Source of the DNA: Pyropia yezoensis
Taxonomy: Eukaryota > Rhodophyta > Bangiophyceae > Bangiales > Bangiaceae
Length of the DNA: 64,000 nucleotides
Reading direction: 5' to 3'
Assembly: GCA_009829735.1 (NCBI GenBank)
Contig: CM020620.1
Coordinates: forward strand, 22,480,020 to 22,544,019
Shown: positions 1 to 9,494 of the stretch, piece by piece
Numbering within the stretch: position 1 is the stretch's first letter
How the letters are laid out: the number at the start of each line of letters is the position of its first letter
Position numbers and translations under genes: made by a program
The notes under the pieces: model-generated
Database searches by the model: none
Told to the model about the DNA's origin: nothing
The model's input: only the letters and a program-made list of their open reading frames with translations

Positions 1-797
1 GGGAAAAAATACAGCAACCTCGAACAAGCTTTGGGCGGTGGGGGGGGGGAGCAGCACCGTTCAAAGACGTCACGTTCAAGAATGAGAAGATGAAGACACA
101 CCGACGGTGAGTGCAGCGCCAGAGACGACGTGTTCGGGGATGTACGGACATGTGGATGGGGGCGGCCAGGAGCGTGCACGGGCAACTCCGCCGACGGCGT
201 CCCGGCGAAAGGACATGATTGGTTCTGGTAGCTGTCAGCCGACACGTTGGGACAGTCCTTGTAATTTACATAATTGTCATTTCATGATCCGACAATGGAT
301 ATAATTTCCGTGCCACAACTGCAATAGGTTTGGAGGTCACTGCTGACTCACAGGCTGCAGCAGATCGTGACCTGGCCAATCAGCTATTGGCTTCTTGTCG
401 GCCGCTCAAGATACTCTGGACGGGCAGCGACAGTCGGTCGATGCATGGCTCGCGTTGCAGCGGTAACGGCAGCTACGACGGGCCACGGGCCCCCTGTGGG
501 CTCTGACCGTCGCAGCCACCGCCGCCGTCGGAGTCGTTTTGATACATATCATTGCTCCCACCGCCGGCGCGAGCGCTGATCCGGACTTTCGTTTTGTTTC
601 CTCACGTTTTCCGCACCAGTTCGCACCTCCGGTCACGTCCACCACATCGCGTTTCGACCTCCGCCTCATCAGTGCACGGCGGGCTGGTCTCTGAGCTTCT
701 CGGGTCTGTGTGTCTGCCACAAGTCGTCATCGCCCTGCCGCTTCACTTATTCCTGTGGCATCCCCACCTCTGCGTCGTTCCCCTTCCTCCCGTCACC
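1..797. other. Upstream region of the PGDH gene, no gene seen
   Basis: The only open frames are short and lack codon or motif support. The PGDH reading frame stays open upstream of 798, back to about 552, but that extension is Arg/Pro/Ser-rich and looks like a translated 5' leader. A TATA-like stretch lies near 297-305, too far from the coding start to assign. A G-run sits at 41-49. Confidence 0.5.
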
Positions 798-2582
798 ATG
801 GCGTTTGTCACTCCTGCCGTCGCGCGACTTTCGCCGACGACTCGCTCGTCCTTCACATCCACCGCCCGTGCCGTGCGCACTCCCTGCAGCGTCACAAGAC
901 CTGCGCATGGCGGTCGTGCCGCTGGCCTGGCCATGTCCGCGCCGAGCGCAACGTCGGCGGCTACGGGCGCCGCAGCGACCGGCGCTGACGTCATGCGTAT
1001 TCTGTTGCCGGAGAAGCTGTCCGACTCTGGCATTGCCATGCTCTCCGAAGGCTGCGAGGTGGTCAAGGACTATGATCTGACGCCCGAGCGTCTACTCGAG
1101 GTCATTGGCGATTACGACGCCATCATTGTGCGGTCGGCCACCCAGGTTACTCGAGAGGTTCTCGAGGCAGGCACCCGCCTCAAGGTCGTTGGCCGCGCCG
1201 GCGTTGGGGTGGACAATGTGTGCCTCCCGGCGGCCACAGAACGTGGGATGCTCGTGGTCAATGCGCCCACGGGCAACTGCGTGGCGGCGGCGGAGCACTC
1301 AATTGCCCTGCTGTGCTCGTTGGCCCGCAATGTGGCCGCTGCGGACGCGACGCTGAAGGCAGGCGGGTGGAACCGTGGTGCTTTTGTGGGTGCCTCGCTC
1401 GTGGGGAAGACGCTCGGTGTCCTCGGCTTTGGTCGCATCGGTCGGGAGGTGGCACGGCGCGCCAAGGGCCTCGGCATGACGGTTGTGGCCCATGACCCGT
1501 ACTTGTCTGCCGAGTCGGCAACGACTGCGGGCGTGACGCTCGCGTCGTTGGACGATACTGTCGCTGGCGCCGACTTCCTGACCCTTCACATGCCGCTGGT
1601 GGACTCGACGCGTAACCTCCTTGACGCGCGTCTGCTGGGGTTGGCCAAGCCGGGCATGCGGCTGATCAACGCCGCCCGCGGCGGGATTGTGGTGGAGGAC
1701 GCCCTGCTGGCGGCGTTGGAGAGCGGTGCGATTGCGGGCGCGGCACTGGACTGCTTCTCCCAAGAGCCCCCCTTCAAGTTCCCCGACTCGGTTTCGGCGG
1801 CGCTGGCGGCCCACCCGCGGGTGGTGGCCACCCCCCATCTCGGGGCCTCAACCAAAGAGGCACAGGAGGACGTTGCGATTGAGATTGCTACGGCGGTCAA
1901 GGCGGCGCTCAACGGGGAGATGGTGCCGACGATGGTGAACGCGCCGGTGATCTCCCCCGAGGTGCTGTCTGTGATGCGCCCCCGCGCGCTGCTGGCCGAG
2001 CGACTGGGTACGCTCGCCCATACCCTGTCGGGCGGCAACGTGTCGGGCGACGTCAAGGTCACCTACTCTCTGACCAATGACCAGGAGGACACGCGCCTGC
2101 TCCGGTCGGCCGTGATCAAGGGTCTGATGCAGCCGGGGCTGGATGTGCCCATCAACCTGGTCAACGCGGACGGGGTGGCACGGGAGCGGGGTCTGCAGGT
2201 CACCGAGGTCGTCCGCATCGTCGACTCGACGGGTGACGGGGCGGTGAGCGTGGAGGTCAAGGGTGCGCCCACGCTGGAGGGCCGCGTCATCAACAATTCG
2301 CCTATCCTGACCCGTCTGGGCGATTTTGAGCCAGACCTGCGTCTGGAGGGCACGATGCTCTGCTACGCTCACCGGGACCAGCCGGGCCAAATTGGCAAGG
2401 TTGGCACCTACCTCGGCGAGCAAAATATCAACGTCAGCTACATGGCGGTCGCTCGCGGCGCCGTCGGCGCTGTGGCGCTGGTCATGATTGGCCTGGACAC
2501 CAAGCCACCGCCGGCTGTGATCAGCCACATCGACTCGTTGGTCGCTGACCAGTCCATGCCGCCGCTGCTGCTCGAGTTTTAG
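798..2582 (+). CDS. PGDH: D-3-phosphoglycerate dehydrogenase, plastid-targeted
   Basis: Oxidises 3-phosphoglycerate to 3-phosphohydroxypyruvate with NAD, the first step of the phosphorylated serine pathway. The 594-residue product starts with about 65 Ser/Thr/Ala/Arg-rich residues lacking acidic positions, which fits a transit peptide. The Rossmann motif GFGRIG is at 210-215. The catalytic Arg lies in NAARGG (R294) and the catalytic His in TPHLGAS (H347). A long intervening (ASB-type) domain and a C-terminal ACT domain (about 518-594, starting GTMLCYAHRDQPGQIG) complete the long 'type I' PGDH layout. ATG 798 is chosen because of its good context (caccATGg) and because the transit-like stretch starts there. 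No intron is needed. The gene is convergent with the next one. Confidence 0.95.
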   Translation: MAFVTPAVARLSPTTRSSFTSTARAVRTPCSVTRPAHGGRAAGLAMSAPSATSAATGAAATGADVMRILLPEKLSDSGIAMLSEGCEVVKDYDLTPERLLEVIGDYDAIIVRSATQVTREVLEAGTRLKVVGRAGVGVDNVCLPAATERGMLVVNAPTGNCVAAAEHSIALLCSLARNVAAADATLKAGGWNRGAFVGASLVGKTLGVLGFGRIGREVARRAKGLGMTVVAHDPYLSAESATTAGVTLASLDDTVAGADFLTLHMPLVDSTRNLLDARLLGLAKPGMRLINAARGGIVVEDALLAALESGAIAGAALDCFSQEPPFKFPDSVSAALAAHPRVVATPHLGASTKEAQEDVAIEIATAVKAALNGEMVPTMVNAPVISPEVLSVMRPRALLAERLGTLAHTLSGGNVSGDVKVTYSLTNDQEDTRLLRSAVIKGLMQPGLDVPINLVNADGVARERGLQVTEVVRIVDSTGDGAVSVEVKGAPTLEGRVINNSPILTRLGDFEPDLRLEGTMLCYAHRDQPGQIGKVGTYLGEQNINVSYMAVARGAVGAVALVMIGLDTKPPPAVISHIDSLVADQSMPPLLLEF

Positions 2583-3009
2583 GTGCAGCCGTATTTGCTC
2601 TGGACGCCTGTATATCGTACCATTCGTGTTGTGCTCTGCTTCTCGCCCGTTTCCTCTCGAGACGGGCTGATGTCCAAGTTTTGTTGTTGCATGCCAAAGC
2701 GGCTTATTCGGAAAAGTGTATTCCTTCATACCTGCCGTACGCACATGTGCATCGAGGGGTGACAGCAGAGCGGATGCGATAAGCTGTGGCAGTCGCTGCT
2801 TAGCCAGACGAGCCGCGGTCAACCTCGAGGGCCAGCAACCTCGATACGGACCGCGAGACGTAGCTCGCGCCCCAGCACCTTATGGTTAACACCCACCTCC
2901 ACGCATGGCCTGCCATGGCAGTCCAGCGCCGCCCCCCGCGGACGTGCCCCACTCCCTCCATGCTGGCATACCTCACCTCACGTCCTTGGGTGGCCCGCCG
3001 CGTGTCACA
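2583..3009. other. Convergent intergenic region
   Basis: Holds the 3' ends of two convergent genes. No ORF with support and no strong hairpin was seen. Confidence 0.5.
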
Positions 3010-3825
3010 TCACCAGTTCCTCTTCGCCGAAGCCGCCTGTTTGCCTGCCTGATAGCGCTTCACCAGCGCCAGCACGACCAATGCCGCGACCTCAAGCAGC
3101 ACAATGGTCAGCAGCTTAGAGTGCACTGCGCCCGACGGCAATCCCGTCACCGTCAGCTGCTTCATCGACGCGGCAGCGCGGGCGGCCGAGCCCCTGTCCC
3201 TCAATGACGACCGCTGCATCCGCTCCAGGGCAGTGCGTGCCGTGTCGGCCATGTGGTTGATCTGGGTCATGTCCTCATGGTAACGCTTTTGGAGGCTGGT
3301 CACCTCCCCGAGGCTGCGCTCCATCGCCGTCACACCCTCCTCCAGAGAACCAATCGCACCGGCGCTGTGGGCCATCATGCCTTTGAGGTCGTGCGCCAGC
3401 GTCTGCGCCTCGTCTGCACGCACTGCAGACACCACCGCCGCGTGATTGTCGTCGCCCCCGGCGGCGGCCCCCGACAGGGAACGGCGAAGGTGGGCGAACT
3501 TGGCGTCGAGCATATTAATGCTGGCCTCCAGGTCCACCTTGGTATCTGTCTCCCCGCCGGCCTTACGCACCTCCTCCATGTCGTGCATCAACTCCTCCAT
3601 GTCATGCCGCACCCCGTCCGGTGGCCGCGCGTTGCTGTCTCCGTGGCCGTGAGACGACCCCCAGTGTTCATAGTCCGCGTCGGCGGCGGTGACCCTGTGC
3701 GGGGCAGCCATCACCGTAAACGCCACAACAGCCAGGAGCAGCAACGTGCTCAGCCGACACAGCGAGGGGGAAGAGGGTGCGGAACGAGCAGGAGCGCCAC
3801 CAGCTGCGCTCCTTTTTGTGGCCAT
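3010..3825 (-). CDS. Small secretory-pathway type membrane protein with coiled coil (p24-like layout)
   Basis: The 271-residue product has a signal peptide or signal anchor (hydrophobic core about residues 27-40), then a charged helical region with heptad-like spacing (about 70-225). A single hydrophobic segment near 237-255 (LLTIVLLEVAALVVLALV) is followed by a 16-residue basic tail ending AKRNW. N-terminal signal, lumenal coiled coil, one TM and a short basic cytosolic tail is the layout of p24/EMP24 cargo receptors. I cannot see a GOLD domain, however, so family membership is inference. ATG 3825 has a strong context (gtggccATGG). The frame is open a little further upstream but has no ATG there. 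It is convergent with PGDH. The uninterrupted frame and amphipathic structure support a real gene. Confidence 0.6.
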   Translation of the reverse strand: MATKRSAAGGAPARSAPSSPSLCRLSTLLLLAVVAFTVMAAPHRVTAADADYEHWGSSHGHGDSNARPPDGVRHDMEELMHDMEEVRKAGGETDTKVDLEASINMLDAKFAHLRRSLSGAAAGGDDNHAAVVSAVRADEAQTLAHDLKGMMAHSAGAIGSLEEGVTAMERSLGEVTSLQKRYHEDMTQINHMADTARTALERMQRSSLRDRGSAARAAASMKQLTVTGLPSGAVHSKLLTIVLLEVAALVVLALVKRYQAGKQAASAKRNW

Positions 3826-4459
3826 GGCCACCAGCGCCGGGAGCAGCACCGACTAGGCGACGGAAGAGATGTCCAGAAGACCGAAGGAAGAGTTCTACAG
3901 GGAACCGAAGGAAGAGATGTCCAGAAGAGAGCGGGAATCAAGCAACCGGGCGGTACATGCAATGTCCAGCAGAGAGCAGCAGAAAAGAGCTCGAATAGAT
4001 ACGTCGGCGTGAAGGTGCGCCGAGGACAAAACAGGTCACCAGGCTCGGCAAATGAGACCACGCGAACAGGACGGCGGACACCATCGAGCATCAAGCCGTA
4101 TGTGTGTCCTCGCTGTCAGTCCGCTCGGTGTTCTCATGTGTAAGTGTAAGTACTTTGACTCGTCAATCAATCGTCCATGAACGCAATTTTAAAGACCCTG
4201 CTTTTGCCACAAGTATTTATTGTGTGTGCCGACCGGCATCCTATGAAGCATGGTCAATCATCACGTGCTCGAGACTATCACGCCCACCACCACACCGGGC
4301 GCACGATAACCGGCGCGCGTCATAACTACACCTGCTGCTGCTGCAGGGGCGCCGCAGCAGCGGCGGCCGCCGCCGCTTCGCTCAAACTCAACCCCTCCGC
4401 TTGTTTTCCCCCCCGGGAACAGTTTGGAAGCCTCAGGAACTCTCGGTTCTCTGCAGAGG
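3826..4459. other. Intergenic region, no gene seen
   Basis: Contains short Arg/Lys-rich open stretches with a loose repeat of 'gaaggaagag'/'agatgtccag' words around 3860-3930, and a GCN-rich patch near 4332-4378. Nothing recognisable is encoded. Confidence 0.4.
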
Positions 4460-4552
4460 TGTGATATAAATCATTTTCTCCGCAGGATAAATGTGATTTA
4501 AATCAACCTTTGATTTTAAATTGCATAGGGCGGCTTTTATGATTTAAATCAT
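4460..4552. repeat. AT-rich island with repeated palindromes
   Basis: The palindrome TGATTTAAATCA occurs twice within about 70 bases, with the related words GATATAAATCA and GATTTTAAATTG nearby. The island contrasts sharply with the very GC-rich tandem repeat that follows. It could form small hairpins. Its function is unknown. Confidence 0.5.
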
Positions 4553-4674
4553 TGCCCCCCGATGTTTTTTGCAAGAAGGTGATTTTTGTTGCCTGCAGTA
4601 CCTGGTCACTCGACCAGCACGACTCCAGAGCTCGCCTGGTCATCGAATCTCCCCACGAGGACGCGCCGGCGACG

Positions 4675-5160
4675 GGCGGGGCGCGTGGTCGAGCGGGTGC
4701 TGCGGCCGCGGGGAGCCCGCCTGGTGGCGGGGGCGCGTCCGCCGCGGAAGGGCCGCACGGGAGGGAGAAGGCGGCGGCTGCCGGGCACGTCTCGGATCTG
4801 GCGGGAGCATCGCGCGCGGACGACACGCGCGGTTTGGCAGGCGCCACAGCGGTGTGGGGCACGCCTGGTTGCGGGGACGCGACGGCTGCGTCGCAGGGAC
4901 GCGGAAGTGGGGATGCGCTTGCCGCACGGGGTACGGTCGGTCGGGGGGGCGCTGGGGCCGTGGGCGAACCGCCCAGTCGAGGACGCGGCACGGCCGCGGG
5001 AACAGCGCCCGGTCGTGGGGGTGCGGCGGCTGTGGGGAGCTCTTCTAGTCTTGGGGGCGCATCTGCCACGGGGAGCACGACCGCTAGGGCTGTGGCGAGC
5101 ACACCCGGTCCAGGGGGCACCACGGTTGCGGGGGCCGCGCGGGAGAGCTCAAGGGGTCCT
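4675..5160 (+). repeat. Degenerate 36-bp minisatellite, open as 12-residue repeats
   Basis: Read in the plus frame starting at 4552, the sequence falls into about 13 consecutive 12-residue blocks. Most begin with Gly or Gly-Arg and have Gly-Ala at positions 4-6, for example GRAGAAAAGSPP, GLAGATAVWGTP and GRGGAAAVGSSS. The period is therefore 36 bp. The copies are strongly diverged, yet no indel breaks the frame over nearly 500 bases. Other frames are also open because the DNA is extremely GC-rich, so protein coding is not proven. Confidence 0.6.
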
Positions 5161-5172
5161 GGCCGGGCGGCC

Positions 5173-5430
5173 TTGTAAGGATTTCCCCCCTAATCCCATG
5201 CCTCATACCTAAGGGATATTATCTGGGACCTCTCCTTACAGATCCTGCCGAACCAACTCCTGGCAACATGGATGAATTCCTTGTATTGTGGGGCATGACG
5301 CGGTGTACCTTCCAGGCTCAAGATGAGTCAGCCGCTGTCTCACGGTGTCTGCTGGCCGCACGACAGCAGCCATCGACAACCCATCACGGCCTGTCGGAAG
5401 GCGCCACCGACAGCACCCATGACGAGCCGC
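5173..5430 (+). repeat. Left copy of a diverged inverted repeat
   Basis: Begins directly after the 36-bp array with gtaaggatttccccccta and reaches ctgggacctctccttaca at about 5229-5241. The reverse complement of 7304-7373 has the same two blocks at the same spacing. Weaker matches continue inward to about 5430 and 7120. Confidence 0.5.
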
Positions 5431-6289
5431 ATCTGCCACAGCTGGCGAGTCCGTTCGAATGTCCTCGCTGCAGCATTGCAGCGATGTGACTGGCTAGCCG
5501 GCTGGCAGGTTCGATCGACTCGATCGAACCGTGCTTACACGCCTCTCGAACCTTCGGACCGACTGGCGTCTGGGGCCGGCTGGGACGGCGCACTAAGCGC
5601 CGCACGCCGGACCCCTTCGTTTGGGGCAAACTGGGGCTCCACTCCTTATGGCGTTGTGGCCCTTAGGTACCGTTGGGACCCGGGAGGCTGACTTGGGACC
5701 CGGCTGGCAGCGTTACGTGGAACCACGCGCTGGCTTGGGATCCCTGCATCGGTGGCCCGGGGCAGTGGCGACACGCCCGGAGCCCTGATTAGTCCCCGGA
5801 GTGGAGGACTTGCCCGGTTGGGGCCATACTGACCTTCGGGTCATTTTCTTGATTTTTCGCATTTATTTTCCTTGCGTGATTTCGTGTCTTTCCCCTTTTT
5901 CCTACTGGGTTTTTTTCGGGGATTGACATTTGTGTGTGGGGGGATTTCGCTTGCTTTTCGTGTGTTGGCCCGGTGAGCGGCCGGTGCCTTTCTGGCACTT
6001 GGCCCGCTGGGGGCGCCCTCTGGGGGCCTCATTCTGGGCCCCTGTAGGGGCCAGGGGGGGAGGTTCTTGAGGGTTGCTCCGGGGTTCTCCCCGGGGCCAT
6101 CTTGTAAAATCAACAGTGCTTTGGGTTTCCTTCTCCCTCGGGCTTTTGTCCTGTTTACCTTTGCCTCGTATCGTGGCGGGCGAGTGGACCAGCAAGGGCT
6201 CTTACCTGTTCCTTCCTGGGCTTCGGACTGTGGTCTCTGTGTGTGTGTTTGTGGTTTGTGGTTGCGGGAACCTGTGTTCCATTACGCTA
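5431..6289. other. Repeat-derived interior, no gene seen
   Basis: Contains a palindrome around 5509-5532 (two GATCGA-type half sites) and T/G-rich sequence from 5830 to 6290. No open frame carries a recognisable motif. Confidence 0.4.
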
Positions 6290-6786
6290 CACTCCTTTAG
6301 TGCGCACGCCCGCCTATGCTTTGTTCTGAGAGCCATGCTTTGTTTTTGGGTCGTTTTGTGCCTACCGGCGGCGCGACGGGGAAACGCATGCTTTGGGGCA
6401 CCTCGTGTGAGGACCCACCCAAAACCGGGGAGCCCTCAACGTACTCGTGGGGGTGTCAGCGGGCCCTGCGAGCCAATGGGGCGGCGGGGCACGGGGAAGA
6501 GGACGGTGGTCTCGACGGGGGTGGGTCTGGGGAAGAAGATGGGCGCGACGTCGGTGGGGATCGAGGGTACAAAAGGTAAACAGTGTCTTTGGTCTGTGTC
6601 TGTGGTTGCCCCTCTCGTCTCCCCCGGTGGCGCCGACACCCACGCACTATATACTCGCGTCGGGGCACCCGAGGTGCCCCAAAGCATGCGTTTCCCCATC
6701 GCACCGCCGGTAGGCACAGAAGGGTCCAAAAACAAAGCATGTCTCTCAGAACAAAGCATGGGCGGGCGTGCGCACTAAAGGAGTGC
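6290..6786. mobile_element. Fold-back element with about 115-bp inverted arms
   Basis: The arm at 6290-6405 is nearly identical to the reverse complement of 6671-6786. Both run from cactcctttagtgcgcac to gcatgctttggggcacctc, and each contains two copies of a catgctttgtt word. The arms enclose a core of about 268 bp (6405-6673) that carries actatatactcgcg. The same core occurs inverted at 7376-7645. No coding capacity is evident, so this is a non-autonomous fold-back/MITE-like element of unknown family. Confidence 0.75.
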
Positions 6787-6898
6787 AGCCCCAGTTTGCC
6801 CGAAACGAAGGGGGTCCCGTGGATGGCGCCCAGCGCGTGCCACCAACGGCTCCACACGCCGATCGGCCAGAAGGTCCGACTGGCTGTAAGGGCCAGCA

Positions 6899-7000
6899 AG
6901 GCCAAATTCAATCAATCCCTTGACCGGCCAGCCAGTCACGAACCAGCTGGCCGAATTCAATCAATCCAAAAGCCGGCGAGCCAGTCATATCGCACTCAGC
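6899..7000. repeat. Two direct copies of a 51-bp unit
   Basis: ggccaaattcaatcaatccc at 6899 recurs as ggccgaattcaatcaatcca at 6950. Each is followed by a gccggc/cagccagtca segment. Related words lie inverted near 5487-5530. Confidence 0.55.
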
Positions 7001-7119
7001 CGCCAGCGAGGATGTGCGGTGTCCTCAGTGTCGGTGAATCATGTGACTGGTCCTTGATGCCAGCTTTGAAGCAGCGCAAAGAATAAAATTCAGGCAGCAC
7101 AGACGGGGATGTCCGCCCG

Positions 7120-7373
7120 TGGTTGGTCGACGATGTCACTCGCTCCTCGTTGTCGAGTTTCGACGTCAATGACAGGGTTCCGACAGTGCGTTGACAACAG
7201 CTTTCGTGCGGTCGGCCGACGTCCGCAAAATGTCAGGGATACAGCGTGGTGTCGCCCAGGGTAGTGGGTAATTGCTGTGTCTTGGGGGGAGTTATCGGGG
7301 CCGGACATGTAAGGAGAGGTCCCAGTCCAAATCCCCTGGGTTCCGGGTGGCGATTTAAGGGGCAAATCCTTAC
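7120..7373 (-). repeat. Right copy of the diverged inverted repeat
   Basis: Reverse complement partner of 5173-5430. The best-preserved block is 7304-7373. It abuts the inverted core copy at 7376 directly, which suggests nested or successive insertions. Confidence 0.45.
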
Positions 7374-7375
7374 AC

Positions 7376-7645
7376 CTCGGGTGCCCTGACGCGAGTATAT
7401 AGTGCGTGGGTGTTGGCACCACCGGGGGAGTCCGGAGGGGCAACCACAGACACAGACCAAAGACGGCCTTAACCCTTTGAACCCCCCTCGATCACCACCG
7501 ACGTCGCGACGTCTTCTTCCCCAGACCCACCACCGTCACAATCTCCATCCTCTTCCCCGCGCCCTGTCGCTCTATTGGCTGGCACGGGTCACTGACACCA
7601 TCCCGAGTACGTTGAGGGCTGCCCAAGTGTGGGTGGTTCCTCACA
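7376..7645 (-). repeat. Inverted second copy of the fold-back core
   Basis: Matches the reverse complement of 6405-6673 over its whole length, including the agtatatagtgcgtgggtg, ccaccgacgtcgcgacgtc and gtacgttgagggc blocks, with scattered substitutions and a small indel. The arms are absent here. In this orientation a TATA-like tatata precedes the zinc-finger ORF by about 0.5 kb. Confidence 0.75.
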
Positions 7646-7881
7646 TGTGGTAGCTTCAGATCGTTCGACTTTCTACCTGGCGGTGCCTTGCGATTCCCTT
7701 CTTTGATTTGGCTTTCCCTGCGATTGTGCACTCGTGTAGCCCCCTGCGTTCGGCTTGCCACGGGCATTGTAATACGAACGTAGCGGGTTCCACGAATCAC
7801 ACCGAACGAACAATTTCCTGACACAACCCTTGTGGTTTTTTCACGGAATTTTTCTTTTGGTCAACCGATTGTTGAATCCCA

Positions 7882-8754
7882 GTGAGATCCACATCAGATT
7901 CGGAATACTCTTCCTCAGCACTGGCGGCGGGCCCGACATCCTCTGCGGCCTCGGCGCGCGATACGGGGTCCGCATCACGTGGCACCCCCCCTGTGCGCAC
8001 ATCCTGGATGATCCGCGCACCTCGACGATCCGCGCACCCCCGACGGCCCGCGCACCCCCGGCCCCTGACGGCCCGTGGCGCCTTCACGGCCCACGGTCCG
8101 TCGGCACGCGGCCCCCCGTCGGCACGCGGCCCGCCGTCGGCACGCGGCCCCCCGCAGGCACACGCCCGCCCGAGGGCACACAACCCCCCGGCGGACGCCG
8201 GCTTTATCCCTACCCTGGCGGTCCCAGTCCGCCTCCCCTCGGCGGGCCGGGCGGCACCCAAGCCCCCCCTCTCGGGCAAGGGCAAGGGCCCTGCCACCAA
8301 GGACACGGCAGCCCGGGTGAACCGACGCCTGTTACTGCCCCCCCAAGAACTGGGGCGCCGTTACACCGCCCCGCCGCCACCGGTGATTGGTCACATTAAG
8401 CCAACCACCGCGCGTGTAGCGTTATGACCACCGCGTGCTCACAGGGAACCCAATCCGCCCCAGAAGGACAACGGGTAACCACTAGAAGGAACGGGCCAGG
8501 GAACCCCACTTGCCCCCCAGAGCCACCGTGGGGCGCAAGGGAAATTCCTTTGCAAACCGTGCGGTGTGCGGTGCAACAGCCTCACTGTGCTACGTGATCA
8601 CCGCGGATCCCGTCGCCACCGTTACACAATTAACCGCCTGGAAACCCTTCCCCGTTGCGAACCCTGCGGTCGCGAATTTGAGTCGGTGGAACATTTCGAG
8701 CGACACACGCGTGGCAAGGATCATCACCGCACGCTGGCGCGCCGCACCGATTGA
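7882..8754 (+). CDS. Candidate spliced protein with two U1/JAZ-type zinc fingers
   Basis: The plus frame at 8521-8754 encodes two tandem fingers. The first is C-x2-C-x13-H-x5-H, from FLCKPCGVRCNS. The second is C-x2-C-x12-H-x5-H, CEPCGREFES...HTRGKDH, with the GKxH signature of matrin/U1/JAZ fingers, which bind RNA or dsRNA. A TGA follows soon after, at 8752. The same frame is open at 7882-8427 as a Ser/Pro/Arg-rich segment, and two stops (8425, 8473) separate the halves. An acceptor-like cttgccccccag ends at 8520, and a donor-like cgg|gtgaac at 8311 would join the halves in frame. The upstream start is unclear: there is no ATG, but a possible acceptor (cccag) lies at 7881. Alternatives are a stop-bearing relic or a transposon-encoded nucleic-acid-binding protein. 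Confidence 0.5.
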
Positions 8755-9101
8755 CACCTGTTGACACACCCCTGGATATGGCCAAGGAGCCCGATTTTCC
8801 CCCCGTTGATCCCCCCGCTTGGAAATGCGACACGGCCCGACTCGGGCCCGTGCACGGACGCTTCTGAATAATCCGTTTGCGTAATTTCAACGGAATTTCT
8901 TGTGCTTCTGGAACTAGCGCTGTACATCATTTGGAACGTAGTAGCAACTACCGCAGCACTTATTCAAATCGTGTACACCACTACTGCTGCAGACAAACTC
9001 CTATCCCACATCTCAGAGATCTTCCTTGAGGTCCTCCTGAGGCAAGTCTTGTGGAATCTGTGTTACAATTTTGCTTGCCTTGGACTTGAACCCAAGACAC
9101 C

Positions 9102-9272
9102 ATGGATGCACCAATCCCAGGGGGTGTCAACCCGGTCAATCCGGGCTCGGGCTCGAACGCACCGACCATGGAAGCCTGGACCCAGCTTACAGCGTTTGTC
9201 ACGCAAATGAGCGAACAACTCGAGGCTCACAAGATGGAATTAGCACCGTTGTCCACCACTACCGAGATATGA
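9102..9272 (+). pseudogene. Short gag-like N-terminal fragment (56 codons)
   Basis: Starts with MDAPIPGGVNPVNPG and continues into a helical MEAWTQLTAFVTQMSEQLEAHK stretch before a TGA. A Pro/Gly leader followed by a coiled-coil segment resembles the start of retrotransposon Gag proteins. No capsid, knuckle, protease or reverse transcriptase sequence follows, so at most it is a remnant. Confidence 0.25.
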
Positions 9273-9494
9273 GGGGTGGCTGTGGCGGCTCGGGCAGCCA
9301 CCATCCAAGCTGTCTCAAAGTGAAAGCTGACGCTGTCTGCTAATCCTCTTGCTCCCCGACAGACGCTAGGGCTACTCCTGGGAGCGGAAATGTTTTTGCA
9401 AGTCGGAACCTTACCTACAGACAGCGAGATGCGCACGATTCACGAGTAAACGCAACCATGAACGTCGCCGAATGTTACCCCAGGTACACCGCCC

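Noticed and set aside
552..797. N-terminal extension of PGDH by 82 codons
   Set aside because: Leader-like composition; ATG 798 has the better context and is followed by a normal transit peptide.
5268..5489. Possible chromodomain-like start (DEFLVLWG) of a retroelement integrase tail
   Set aside because: Only a few residues fit and the aromatic cage pattern is absent.
5509..5532. GGTTCGATC box suggesting a tRNA gene
   Set aside because: It is one half of a palindrome; no A box or cloverleaf can be drawn around it.
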